Shown one piece after another: positions 25,098-31,031 of a stretch of 64,000 nucleotides of DNA (position 1 is its first letter; each line of letters starts with the position of its first letter). The translations under genes and the position numbers were made by a program. A model generated the notes under the pieces. That model did no database searches. It was not told the DNA's origin and saw nothing but the letters and a program-made list of their open reading frames with translations. The DNA comes from Thiotrichaceae bacterium. GTDB taxonomy: Bacteria > Pseudomonadota > Gammaproteobacteria > Beggiatoales > Beggiatoaceae. Location: positions 1-64,000 of the forward strand of contig JAABRD010000027.1 of the NCBI GenBank assembly GCA_011391085.1, in the 5' to 3' direction.

Positions 25098-25889
25098 TTA
25101 ACGGGCACTACGGATGTTGGTGATTTTCCATTCACCAGAGATTTTTTCCAAATCTATGGTGACGCTCCAACGTCCAGACGCTTGCCCCTTCTTTTTTCCA
25201 GACACTTCAGCCGAGACTGTTGCAGACTTGGAATTGGCACTAATCAACTCCATCTGGTTCAACTTAAACCATTCAACTCCATCAGCAAGACCACGTATCT
25301 TACGTTCCTGACTGTCTGACGAAAAATTCCATTTGTCCATGGCCGAGTCCACCTGACCTTTATCCAGGTTGCTGTAATAGTTGCGCACCACTTGTTCTGG
25401 TGAACTCTCGCTCTTCTCGATTTGGGAAATCTCCTCGGATTTCTGTCCAAATATTCCTATCCCGTAGTAACAACTGAGTGTAGAACAATTTTCCATAATA
25501 ACTTCCAACTTGAACTTGGCTTTCTGTTGGGAAGAAACCCGTAGCATGGGGTTATCGTCGGTATCCATGTCAGATGAAACCACATCATCTTCGTTGTCGT
25601 ATAGACGTAAGTCAATGTCACCACAATCGTTGTCGCAAACGCCCACAATCACATACGGAATACCTGCGTCGAGAGTCAAAGTGTGTGTTTTTGAGCTTTT
25701 ACTTCTGATTGTATTCACTACGGGGTCGTGAGTTAGTTGGTAATTATCTCCAACTCCCAAGACGACCGCGGCCCTCACCAACTGATCTCGCACTTGATCC
25801 ACAAAACTCTTTGCCAATACAATTTGTGGGCAAAGCGACAAGGCAAGTGTTAGTGTTAGTTGTTTCCAATTCCAAAGGCTAATATACAT
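25098..25889 (-). CDS. secreted protein with C-terminal NTF2-like domain
   Basis: 263 aa from the ATG at 25889, chosen because AGGA precedes it and the signal peptide (LTLTLALSLC, cleavage after VLA) starts there; the open frame runs 13 codons further up. The N-terminal part (about 30-150) is a beta-rich domain with acidic clusters (CDNDCGDIDLRLYDNEDDVV) and four Cys. The C-terminal domain (about 160-263), SSPEQVVRNYYSNLDKGQVD to KISGEWKITNI, resembles NTF2/SnoaL-like folds and the N-terminal part of the deacetylase downstream of it. Secreted proteins of this plan often neighbour CHAT or CHASE2 genes. Function unknown. Confidence 0.7.
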   Translation of the reverse strand: MYISLWNWKQLTLTLALSLCPQIVLAKSFVDQVRDQLVRAAVVLGVGDNYQLTHDPVVNTIRSKSSKTHTLTLDAGIPYVIVGVCDNDCGDIDLRLYDNEDDVVSSDMDTDDNPMLRVSSQQKAKFKLEVIMENCSTLSCYYGIGIFGQKSEEISQIEKSESSPEQVVRNYYSNLDKGQVDSAMDKWNFSSDSQERKIRGLADGVEWFKLNQMELISANSKSATVSAEVSGKKKGQASGRWSVTIDLEKISGEWKITNIRSAR

Positions 25890-26098
25890 GACCAAAATCC
25901 TCTTTAAACAGATATTTGATAGTACCACATTTATTATGAACCTAATTTATTATGAACCTATTCTCATAATAGTTGAAAAACAAACAACGATTTGATACAC
26001 TGAATACCACTCAGTACACGACTGGAATTTGAAATAAACTTTTTGAAAAAATTCCACGCCGCGTCCCTAATAATAAGGCCATTGACTCCATTTTTCCA

Positions 26099-26137
26099 CC
26101 CCAGTGAAACTGACAATCACTAGCAGTTTCACTGGGG
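26099..26137. promoter_or_regulatory. perfect inverted repeat, probable XRE operator 1
   Basis: CCCCAGTGAAACTG, an 11-base spacer, then the exact inverse CAGTTTCACTGGGG. A second copy lies 79 bases downstream. Both precede the XRE gene at 26296, as the palindromes at 9795 and 9938 accompany its paralogue. Confidence 0.65.
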
Positions 26138-26177
26138 GTCAATTCAAGCCCATGATTCCTAACTGAGTCGGCGCTGG

Positions 26178-26216
26178 CCCCAGTCAAACTGACAGTGACT
26201 AGCAGTTTCACTGGGG
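26178..26216. promoter_or_regulatory. near-perfect inverted repeat, probable XRE operator 2
   Basis: CCCCAGTCAAACTG, an 11-base spacer, CAGTTTCACTGGGG: one mismatch between arms. The copies share flanking GGGGTCA and TTCAA/TTCCAAA sequence, so this is a tandem duplication of an operator unit. It ends 80 bases before the XRE start. Confidence 0.62.
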
Positions 26217-26295
26217 GTCATTTCCAAAACCTTGACAATTGACCTGAAAATTATCCATAAACTTTTTCAAACTCTCTCTGCATTCCAAACTCATT

Positions 26296-26721
26296 ATGAA
26301 AACTCTTCTGATGAAACAAGTTTCTCAAAATATTCGCACACTACGGAAATTGAAGAACCTGAAACAAGAGATGATGGCGGTGGATTTGAAGCTGTCACCC
26401 CATGCTTATGCCAATATTGAACAAGGGAAAACTGATATTCAATTGTCGCGATTGGAACAGATTGCCCAAGTGTTGGGAGTAGAGATAACGGATTTGTTTA
26501 GCTGTGAGAAAGACTTGGGGGTTAAATTATCTATTGAGAGTTCTCATGTCATTCATAATTATCAACAAACCTCTCTGGAGGTTCATCAAACGGCAATAAC
26601 TGCGCCACCGCCAAATGCTCCAAGGGTTGAACAGGAGAAGACTCAGTTGTTATTGGAGGAAAAGGAAAGGGAAATTGTTTATTTGAAGGAGATGATTGAG
26701 TGGTTGAAGCAGAAGGTTTAG
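26296..26721 (+). CDS. XRE-family regulator with C-terminal coiled coil (paralogue of the 9386 gene)
   Basis: 141 aa. HTH at about 10-65 (RTLRKLKNLKQEMMAVDLK then YANIEQGKTDIQLSR, LGVEITDLF). A linker with PPPNAPRV follows, then a coiled coil (about 112-140: QLLLEEKEREIVYLKEMIEW). Architecture and the LLLE/YLK coiled-coil pattern match the regulator at 9386-9787. Two paired inverted repeats lie upstream and are probably its own operators. Start is the first ATG; the next, five codons on (MKQVSQNI), is also possible. A decayed copy of its last 17 codons lies at 30361-30411, on the far side of the vapBC array. Confidence 0.85.
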   Translation: MKTLLMKQVSQNIRTLRKLKNLKQEMMAVDLKLSPHAYANIEQGKTDIQLSRLEQIAQVLGVEITDLFSCEKDLGVKLSIESSHVIHNYQQTSLEVHQTAITAPPPNAPRVEQEKTQLLLEEKEREIVYLKEMIEWLKQKV

Positions 26722-26737
26722 GGGGATGACCTGGACC

Positions 26738-26785
26738 TGACGTTCAAAGCCTAGCTTTGTCACAAAGCTAAGCTTTGGACTCCTG
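26738..26785. repeat. TTCAAAGC/GCTTTGGACTCCTG hairpin element
   Basis: GTTCAAAGCCTAGCTTTGTCACAAAGCTAAGCTTTGGACTCCTGG folds through AAAGC/GCTTT pairs. Related copies are at 30430-30455, 38377-38410, 44159-44184 (inside a gene), 55502-55532 and 57337-57369. It may also serve as a bidirectional terminator between the XRE gene and the first vapC. Confidence 0.6.
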
Positions 26786-26796
26786 GGGTGGGTGGT

Positions 26797-27228
26797 TTAT
26801 TCAGGAATATCTTCAACCCAAAGTAACCGATTGTCATACGGGCCCGTTTTGAGTGCTTCATAAAATTTTAAATCCGCGGTGACCATTTGGCCGTCTATCG
26901 CAATGGCTAAACTGAGATAGAGACAGTCGTAGAGACTGCGGTAGGTTTCGTTAGCGATTTGAAAGGCTTTGGGAAACAATGGTGCATCTTTATGCCATTT
27001 TAGCGCAGAACCATTTTGCACCTTTTCTATCATCAATTTCATCACTGTTTCAGTGACTTCCACACGTCGCCATTTCTTACAAACGACGTTGCCAAATTCC
27101 AACAAGAAAAATTCTGGAACATGCAACTCATAATCAGATTGACGCAGTCGCAACGCTGCCGTCTGATAGATTTCCGGGACGAACCATTTGACTGCCACAT
27201 TGGCATCAACGACATAAACAGTTTTCAC
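26797..27228 (-). CDS. vapC: VapC-type PIN-domain toxin, module 1
   Basis: 143 aa PIN-domain RNase toxin. Acidic active-site residues are visible: Asp in YVVDANVAVKWF (about 8), Glu in LLEFGNVV (about 44), Asp in SLYDCLYLSLA and Asp in VTADLKFYEAL. It starts at a GTG overlapping the antitoxin stop by 4 bases (GTGA), so it is translationally coupled. The last roughly 57 residues, from KAFQIANETYRSLYD, are nearly identical in all four modules of this array while the first 85 differ. Such toxins cleave tRNA, rRNA or mRNA; the target here is unknown. Confidence 0.88.
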   Translation of the reverse strand: MKTVYVVDANVAVKWFVPEIYQTAALRLRQSDYELHVPEFFLLEFGNVVCKKWRRVEVTETVMKLMIEKVQNGSALKWHKDAPLFPKAFQIANETYRSLYDCLYLSLAIAIDGQMVTADLKFYEALKTGPYDNRLLWVEDIPE

Positions 27229-27458
27229 CAGCCACGGTCCTCTCGAATCAGTTCAGCACTGTCACTGAAAGTCCGGCCAGAACGTGCTAATTCTTCACGA
27301 ATTTGGTCAACACTGTTCCAAAAGTCGTCATGGTTGGTGACAGGCTTATCTGCTACAGGTAACACAATTACTTCGACCTGTTTAGCAAACTGGTTTGGCA
27401 AGTGAATAGTAATACTGTTTGCGTGTACTTCATGTATTTCACGTAAGGCTTCCATCAA
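27225..27458 (-). CDS. vapB: VapB-like antitoxin, module 1
   Basis: 77 aa. The N-terminal half TIHLPNQFAKQVEVIVLPV resembles DUF2281/AbrB-like antitoxin starts, and the C-terminal GRTFSDSAELIREDRGW is the toxin-binding tail typical of VapB partners. RBS AAGGAGAA precedes the ATG. It lies immediately upstream of vapC with a 4-base overlap. This antitoxin differs most from those of modules 3 and 4 in the N-terminal strand, so cross-neutralisation may be incomplete. Confidence 0.82.
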   Translation of the reverse strand: MMEALREIHEVHANSITIHLPNQFAKQVEVIVLPVADKPVTNHDDFWNSVDQIREELARSGRTFSDSAELIREDRGW

Positions 27459-27582
27459 GAAAGTTCTCCTTTAGTTATCAAAAAAATTAAACGGTTGAAC
27501 GGAATGACATTACTTAAAAGACGGGATAATAGGAGTTAATCCTCTCAAACTTTACCTCTGTCAAGTCATCTCGTTTAAAGCC

Positions 27583-27611
27583 TTTATACCTCTTGAGTTT
27601 GGTAAGGTCAA
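27583..27611 (-). promoter_or_regulatory. sigma-70-like promoter of vapBC module 1
   Basis: On the minus strand TTGACC (27611-27606), a 17-base spacer, TATAAA (27588-27583). The element is repeated upstream of each of the four modules, always with a 17-base spacer. The predicted leader to the antitoxin is about 115 nt, longer than usual. Confidence 0.65.
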
Positions 27612-27641
27612 GAGGGTTTCAAAAACAATCTTAACTATTCC

Positions 27642-28070
27642 TTATGATTTGGGAATATCCTCGACCCAAAGTAACCGATTACCATACGGACCCGTTTTGA
27701 GTGCTTCATAAAATTTTAAATCCGCGGTGACCATTTGGCCGTCTATCGCGATGGCTAAACTGAGATACAAGCAATCGTAGAGACTGCGGTAGGTTTCGTT
27801 AGCGATTTGAAAGGCTTTAGGGAACAGTGGTTCGTCTGGGTGCCACGTTAACGAGAGTTGCCGAATTTTATTCATCACGAACTCACTCTCGGCTAAACCC
27901 AACTCTCCGCGTCGCCGTCTTTTGCACACAAAATTGCCAACTTCCAGTAGAAACAGGTTTGGCACCTGTAGGCAACACTCAGGGGTCCACAAGCGTAGGG
28001 CGGCCTCTCGGTAAAGTTCTGGCACAAACCACTTTACTGCCACACTGGCATCCACCACGTAATTTTTCAT
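27642..28070 (-). CDS. vapC: VapC-type PIN-domain toxin, module 2
   Basis: 142 aa. PIN-domain acids: Asp in YVVDASVAVKWF, Glu in LLEVGNFVCKRRRR, Asp in SLYDCLYL, Asp in TADLKF. ATG overlaps the antitoxin stop by 4 bases. The N-terminal 85 residues (CCLQVPNLFLLEVGNF, GELGLAESEFVMNKIRQLSL) differ clearly from the other modules, while the C-terminal part from KAFQIANETYRS onward matches module 1 almost residue for residue, and also at DNA level. Confidence 0.88.
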   Translation of the reverse strand: MKNYVVDASVAVKWFVPELYREAALRLWTPECCLQVPNLFLLEVGNFVCKRRRRGELGLAESEFVMNKIRQLSLTWHPDEPLFPKAFQIANETYRSLYDCLYLSLAIAIDGQMVTADLKFYEALKTGPYGNRLLWVEDIPKS

Positions 28071-28300
28071 TCGCCACGCCCCTCCCGAATTAACTCTACA
28101 CTGTCACTGAAGGTGCGCCCGGAACGTCTGAGTTCTTCAGAAAATTCGTTAATACTTTTCCAGACGTCTTCTCTGTTGACCATGGGTTTCTCTTCGACAG
28201 GAAGAACAATCACCTCGACCTGTTGATACGGAAACGGTTTGGGTAACTGGATAGTAATATTTCCAGAATTAACTTCAAGTATTTGACGTAAGGCTTCCAT
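28067..28300 (-). CDS. vapB: VapB-like antitoxin, module 2
   Basis: 77 aa: MEALRQILEVNSGNITIQLP, then FPYQQVEVIVLPVEEKP and a tail GRTFSDSVELIREGRGE. The N-terminal domain is close to those of modules 3 and 4 but the middle (MVNREDVWKSINEFSEEL) resembles module 1, giving a mosaic. RBS AGGAGAA upstream; ATGA overlap with its toxin. Confidence 0.82.
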   Translation of the reverse strand: MEALRQILEVNSGNITIQLPKPFPYQQVEVIVLPVEEKPMVNREDVWKSINEFSEELRRSGRTFSDSVELIREGRGE

Positions 28301-28414
28301 GATGAAAAGTTCTCCTAAATTTATGGTTAAGGGATTGAATCAAGATGACACCGTGTTAAAAAAGGAATTTCTGAATTTAAGCCATTTAATCGACCAGTCA
28401 TCTTCGTCAAGACC

Positions 28415-28443
28415 TTTATACCTCTTGAGTTTGGTAATGTCAA
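28415..28443 (-). promoter_or_regulatory. sigma-70-like promoter of vapBC module 2
   Basis: Minus strand TTGACA (28443-28438), a 17-base spacer, TATAAA (28420-28415): a near-consensus promoter. It sits in the conserved block AAACCCTCTTGACATTACCA found upstream of the modules. Confidence 0.68.
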
Positions 28444-28465
28444 GAGGGTTTCAAAAAAAAAGTAA

Positions 28466-28909
28466 TTACTCTTTTGATTGTGGAATATATTCGACCCAAA
28501 GTAACCTGCTGGCATAAGGACCCGTTTTGAGTGCTTCATAAAACTTCAAATCAGCCGTAACCATTTGGCCGTCTATAGCGATGGCTAAACTGAGATAAAG
28601 ACAGTCGTAGAGACTGCGGTAGGTGTCATCAGCTAGATCAAAAGCTTTTGAAAATAAAATTTTATCGGGATGCCAAACCCAGGGCACATTCTGCACTTCC
28701 TTCATCATCAAGTCCCTCACTTCTGGCGTAATCTCTCCTCGCCGTCGTTTTTTTCCAACGACATTCCCAAATTCCAAGAGAAAAAATTCGGGCACCTGCA
28801 AACTATAATCAGGATGATGAAGTAAACGTGAGGCTGCCTGACTATAAGTTTCTTGGACAAACCACTTGACGGCCACGCTAGTGTCTATCACATATTTCAG
28901 TTCGACCAT
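28466..28909 (-). CDS. vapC: VapC-type PIN-domain toxin, module 3
   Basis: 147 aa from the ATG at 28909 (MVELKYVIDTSVAVKWF); an open-frame extension to 28951 overlaps the antitoxin and is rejected. PIN acids are in YVIDTSVAV, LLEFGNVVGKKRRRG, LYDCLYLSL and TADLKF. The ATG follows the antitoxin TAA by one base. Nearly identical to module 4 through the N-terminal region, with the array-wide conserved C-terminal block; the last residues (ASRLLWVEYIPQSKE) differ. Confidence 0.88.
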   Translation of the reverse strand: MVELKYVIDTSVAVKWFVQETYSQAASRLLHHPDYSLQVPEFFLLEFGNVVGKKRRRGEITPEVRDLMMKEVQNVPWVWHPDKILFSKAFDLADDTYRSLYDCLYLSLAIAIDGQMVTADLKFYEALKTGPYASRLLWVEYIPQSKE

Positions 28910-28910
28910 G

Positions 28911-29156
28911 TTACCAGCCTCGATCTTCACGAACCAATTCGGTACTATCACTAAAGGTCCGGCCAGAACTGGCTAACTGTTCACGAATCGCCTCAATTCG
29001 TTGCCAAACCGCTTCCTGTTCTTGAGGGGTGGGCAGTCGTGTTTTGTTAGTCACTGGTAACACAATCACTTCTACTTGTTGATATGGAAAAATCTTCGGG
29101 AGTTGGATGGTGATCTGACCCGAATTAACTTCATGTATTTCACGTAAGGCTTCCAT
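28911..29156 (-). CDS. vapB: VapB-like antitoxin, module 3
   Basis: 81 aa: MEALREIHEVNSGQITIQLP, FPYQQVEVIVLPVTNK, and a tail GRTFSDSTELVREDRGW. Its amino acid sequence is identical to the module 4 antitoxin. AGGAGGAC-type RBS precedes the start. Identity of the antitoxins implies full cross-protection between modules 3 and 4. Confidence 0.83.
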   Translation of the reverse strand: MEALREIHEVNSGQITIQLPKIFPYQQVEVIVLPVTNKTRLPTPQEQEAVWQRIEAIREQLASSGRTFSDSTELVREDRGW

Positions 29157-29244
29157 TGGGAAAGTCCTCCTTCAAGTTGTCATAAAAAATGAGAGGGTGC
29201 AACGACCATGACATGATCTCTAGTCTAGGTCATTTCATCTTAGC

Positions 29245-29273
29245 AGTTTATCTCTGGAGTTTGGGAAAGTCAA
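29245..29273 (-). promoter_or_regulatory. sigma-70-like promoter of vapBC module 3
   Basis: Minus strand TTGACT (29273-29268), a 17-base spacer, TAAACT (29250-29245). Same block as in the other modules, with weaker hexamers than modules 1 and 2. Confidence 0.55.
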
Positions 29274-29287
29274 GAGGCTTTGAAAAT

Positions 29288-29405
29288 TTTGGTGGTGAGA
29301 CAATGTGGGTGATTTTCTGGTCGGGGCAACCCTGGTGGTTGTCCTTGATTGATGCGATTTCCACACACTTTGGGCACCCACCAGGGTTGCCACGACCTCA
29401 TCCAC
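29288..29405. repeat. small inverted-repeat element between modules 3 and 4
   Basis: GGTCGGGGCAACCCTGGTGG and its near inverse CCACCAGGGTTGCCACGACC (about 29321-29340 and 29380-29399), with outer CAATGTGGGTGAT and ATCCACATTGGG. It lies exactly where the module 3/4 duplication unit is broken, at the end of vapC of module 4. Confidence 0.6.
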
Positions 29406-29853
29406 ATTGGGTCTCCACCGATTCAGGAATATCTTCAACCCAAAGTAACCGATTACCATACGGGCCCGTTTTGAGTGCTTCATAAAACTTCAAATCAGCC
29501 GTAACCATTTGGCCGTCTATAGCGATGGCTAAACTGAGGTAAAGGCAATCGTGGAGGCTACGGTAGGTTTCATCAGCTAGATCAAAAGCTTTTGAAAATA
29601 AAATTTTATCGGGATGCCAAACCCAGGGCACATTCTGCACTTCCTTCATCATCAAGTCCCTCACCTCTGGCGTAATCTCTCCACGCCGTCGTTTTTTTCC
29701 AACGACATTCCCAAATTCCAAGAGAAAAAATTCGGGCACCTGCAAACTATAATCAGGATGATGAAGTAAACGTGAGGCTACCTGACTATAAGTTTCTTGG
29801 ACAAACCACTTGACGGCCACGCTAGTGTCTATCACATATTTCAGTTCGACCAT
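29398..29853 (-). CDS. vapC: VapC-type PIN-domain toxin, module 4
   Basis: 151 aa from the ATG at 29853. PIN acids as in module 3, to which it is almost identical except for a few substitutions (SQVASRL, SLHDCLYL) and a C-terminus GNRLLWVEDIPESVETQCG that is longer because the adjacent inverted-repeat element supplies the last codons and stop. The ATG follows the antitoxin stop by one base. SLHDCLYL retains the catalytic Asp, so activity is plausible. Confidence 0.87.
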   Translation of the reverse strand: MVELKYVIDTSVAVKWFVQETYSQVASRLLHHPDYSLQVPEFFLLEFGNVVGKKRRRGEITPEVRDLMMKEVQNVPWVWHPDKILFSKAFDLADETYRSLHDCLYLSLAIAIDGQMVTADLKFYEALKTGPYGNRLLWVEDIPESVETQCG

Positions 29854-29854
29854 G

Positions 29855-30100
29855 TTACCAGCCTCGATCTTCACGAACCAATTCGGTACTATCACTAAAG
29901 GTCCGGCCAGAACTGGCTAACTGTTCACGAATCGCCTCAATTCGTTGCCAAACCGCTTCCTGTTCTTGAGGGGTGGGCAGTCGTGTTTTGTTAGTCACTG
30001 GTAACACAATCACTTCTACTTGTTGATATGGAAAAATCTTCGGGAGTTGGATGGTGATCTGACCAGAATTAACTTCATGTATTTCACGTAAGGCTTCCAT
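29855..30100 (-). CDS. vapB: VapB-like antitoxin, module 4
   Basis: 81 aa, identical in amino acid sequence to the module 3 antitoxin; DNA differences are very few. It represents the most recent duplication in the array. RBS AGGAGGAT precedes the ATG. It is the first module of the array in the direction of transcription. Confidence 0.83.
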   Translation of the reverse strand: MEALREIHEVNSGQITIQLPKIFPYQQVEVIVLPVTNKTRLPTPQEQEAVWQRIEAIREQLASSGRTFSDSTELVREDRGW

Positions 30101-30188
30101 TGGGAAAATCCTCCTTCAAGTTGTCATAAAAAATGAGAGGGTGCAACGACCATGACATGATCTCTAGTCTAGGTCATTTCATCTTAGC

Positions 30189-30217
30189 AGTTTATCTCTG
30201 GAGTTTGGGAAAGTCAA
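30189..30217 (-). promoter_or_regulatory. sigma-70-like promoter of vapBC module 4
   Basis: Minus strand TTGACT (30217-30212), 17-base spacer, TAAACT (30194-30189); same as the module 3 promoter, confirming that the duplicated unit carries its own promoter. Confidence 0.55.
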
Positions 30218-30282
30218 GAGGCTTTGAATTTTTTTTCAAGTGGCAGAACTTCGATTATTTACAATGATCTGTACAATTACAT

Positions 30283-30343
30283 CTGGAACGCAATAAGAAT
30301 TATTGCGCCGTGCGTCTGTGCAATAATTCTTATTGCGTTCCAG
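30283..30343. repeat. CGCAATAAGAATTATTGCG hairpin element
   Basis: CTGGAACGCAATAAGAATTATTGCGC, a short loop and the inverse. Other members: 48294-48360, 59667-59697 (reduced to one perfect palindrome) and a half copy at 353-367. Confidence 0.75.
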
Positions 30344-30360
30344 AGAGTAAGAGGCATAAG

Positions 30361-30411
30361 GAGAGGGTTTCTTTGAAGGAAATGATTGAGTAGTTGAAGC
30401 AGACGGTTTAG
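30361..30411 (+). pseudogene. remnant of the XRE regulator 3' end
   Basis: TTGAAGGAAATGATTGAGTA then GTTGAAGCAGACGGTTTAG aligns with the last 17 codons of the regulator at 26296-26721, including the stop. TGG has become TAG, so it is dead. The bases after the stop (GGGGGA, then TTCAAAGC...GCTTTGGACTCCTG) also match those after the intact gene. The vapBC array is thus flanked by two copies of the same sequence. Confidence 0.7.
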
Positions 30412-30484
30412 GGGGAGGGGAACGGAAGTTCAAAGCTATGCTTTGGACTCCTGAATAACGAGAGAGAGTTCACGAAATTCTTAT

Positions 30485-30602
30485 TTATAAACTCTCAAAC
30501 TGTTGAGGAGTCAACCCTGCTTGATTTAAAATACCATGCAATGTTCCTACCCCAATTTCATGATGAGTGGGTACAATAGCAGTATGTGTGCCATGGACAG
30601 TC
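30485..30602 (-). pseudogene. HicA toxin C-terminal remnant
   Basis: Minus-strand codons from about 30602 to the TAA at 30485 read VTVHGTHTAIVPTHHEIGVG then TLHGILNQAGLTPQQFESL, matching the end of HicA mRNA interferases (double-stranded-RNA-binding-like fold). A stop codon (TAG) directly precedes the block and the catalytic His region is missing. No HicB is seen. Confidence 0.6.
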
Positions 30603-31031
30603 ACCTAAAAACCTTGTTTTCAACACCTATTTTTGTATGTGAAAATGAGAAGCTCATGGCATGATTTCCTAGTAAAATAAACGTGAAAGTTACGTTCTTA
30701 AACATTCACTTCTTTTCAGGAAAAAGCCATGAATAGAGACAATTTTATCATAAAATGGGTACCTTGTATGCAACACCATCTAATCTGTGGTCATGTCACG
30801 GTGGAGTCCCAACACACATTTTGGGACGCTGGCTTCGAAAGTGGAGTCCAAAAACGTGTGTTGGGACGCCACCGTCACGACATGACCACAAATTAGATGG
30901 TGTTGCACACAAGGTATTATTTATTATTCATTAGTTCATTATTCATTCTATTCTTGATATAATCGTAACAATAAACAATTTGCTATTTCATTCTCTTTTT
31001 TAAAAAATCACCATTTAGGAGAAATCATCTT
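30603..31031. repeat. spacer before gltB with a 155-bp inverted-repeat element
   Basis: Element at 30761-30915 with arms of about 37 bases: ACCTTGTATGCAACACCATC... and its inverse ending GTTGCACACAAGGT, around an inner hairpin (GGTGGAGTCC... / ...GGGACGCCACC). A lone end GTGTTGCACACAAGGT also lies at about 22324. TTATTCA-type heptamers at about 30917-30950 lead into an AT-rich gltB promoter area. No gene is seen. Confidence 0.75.
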
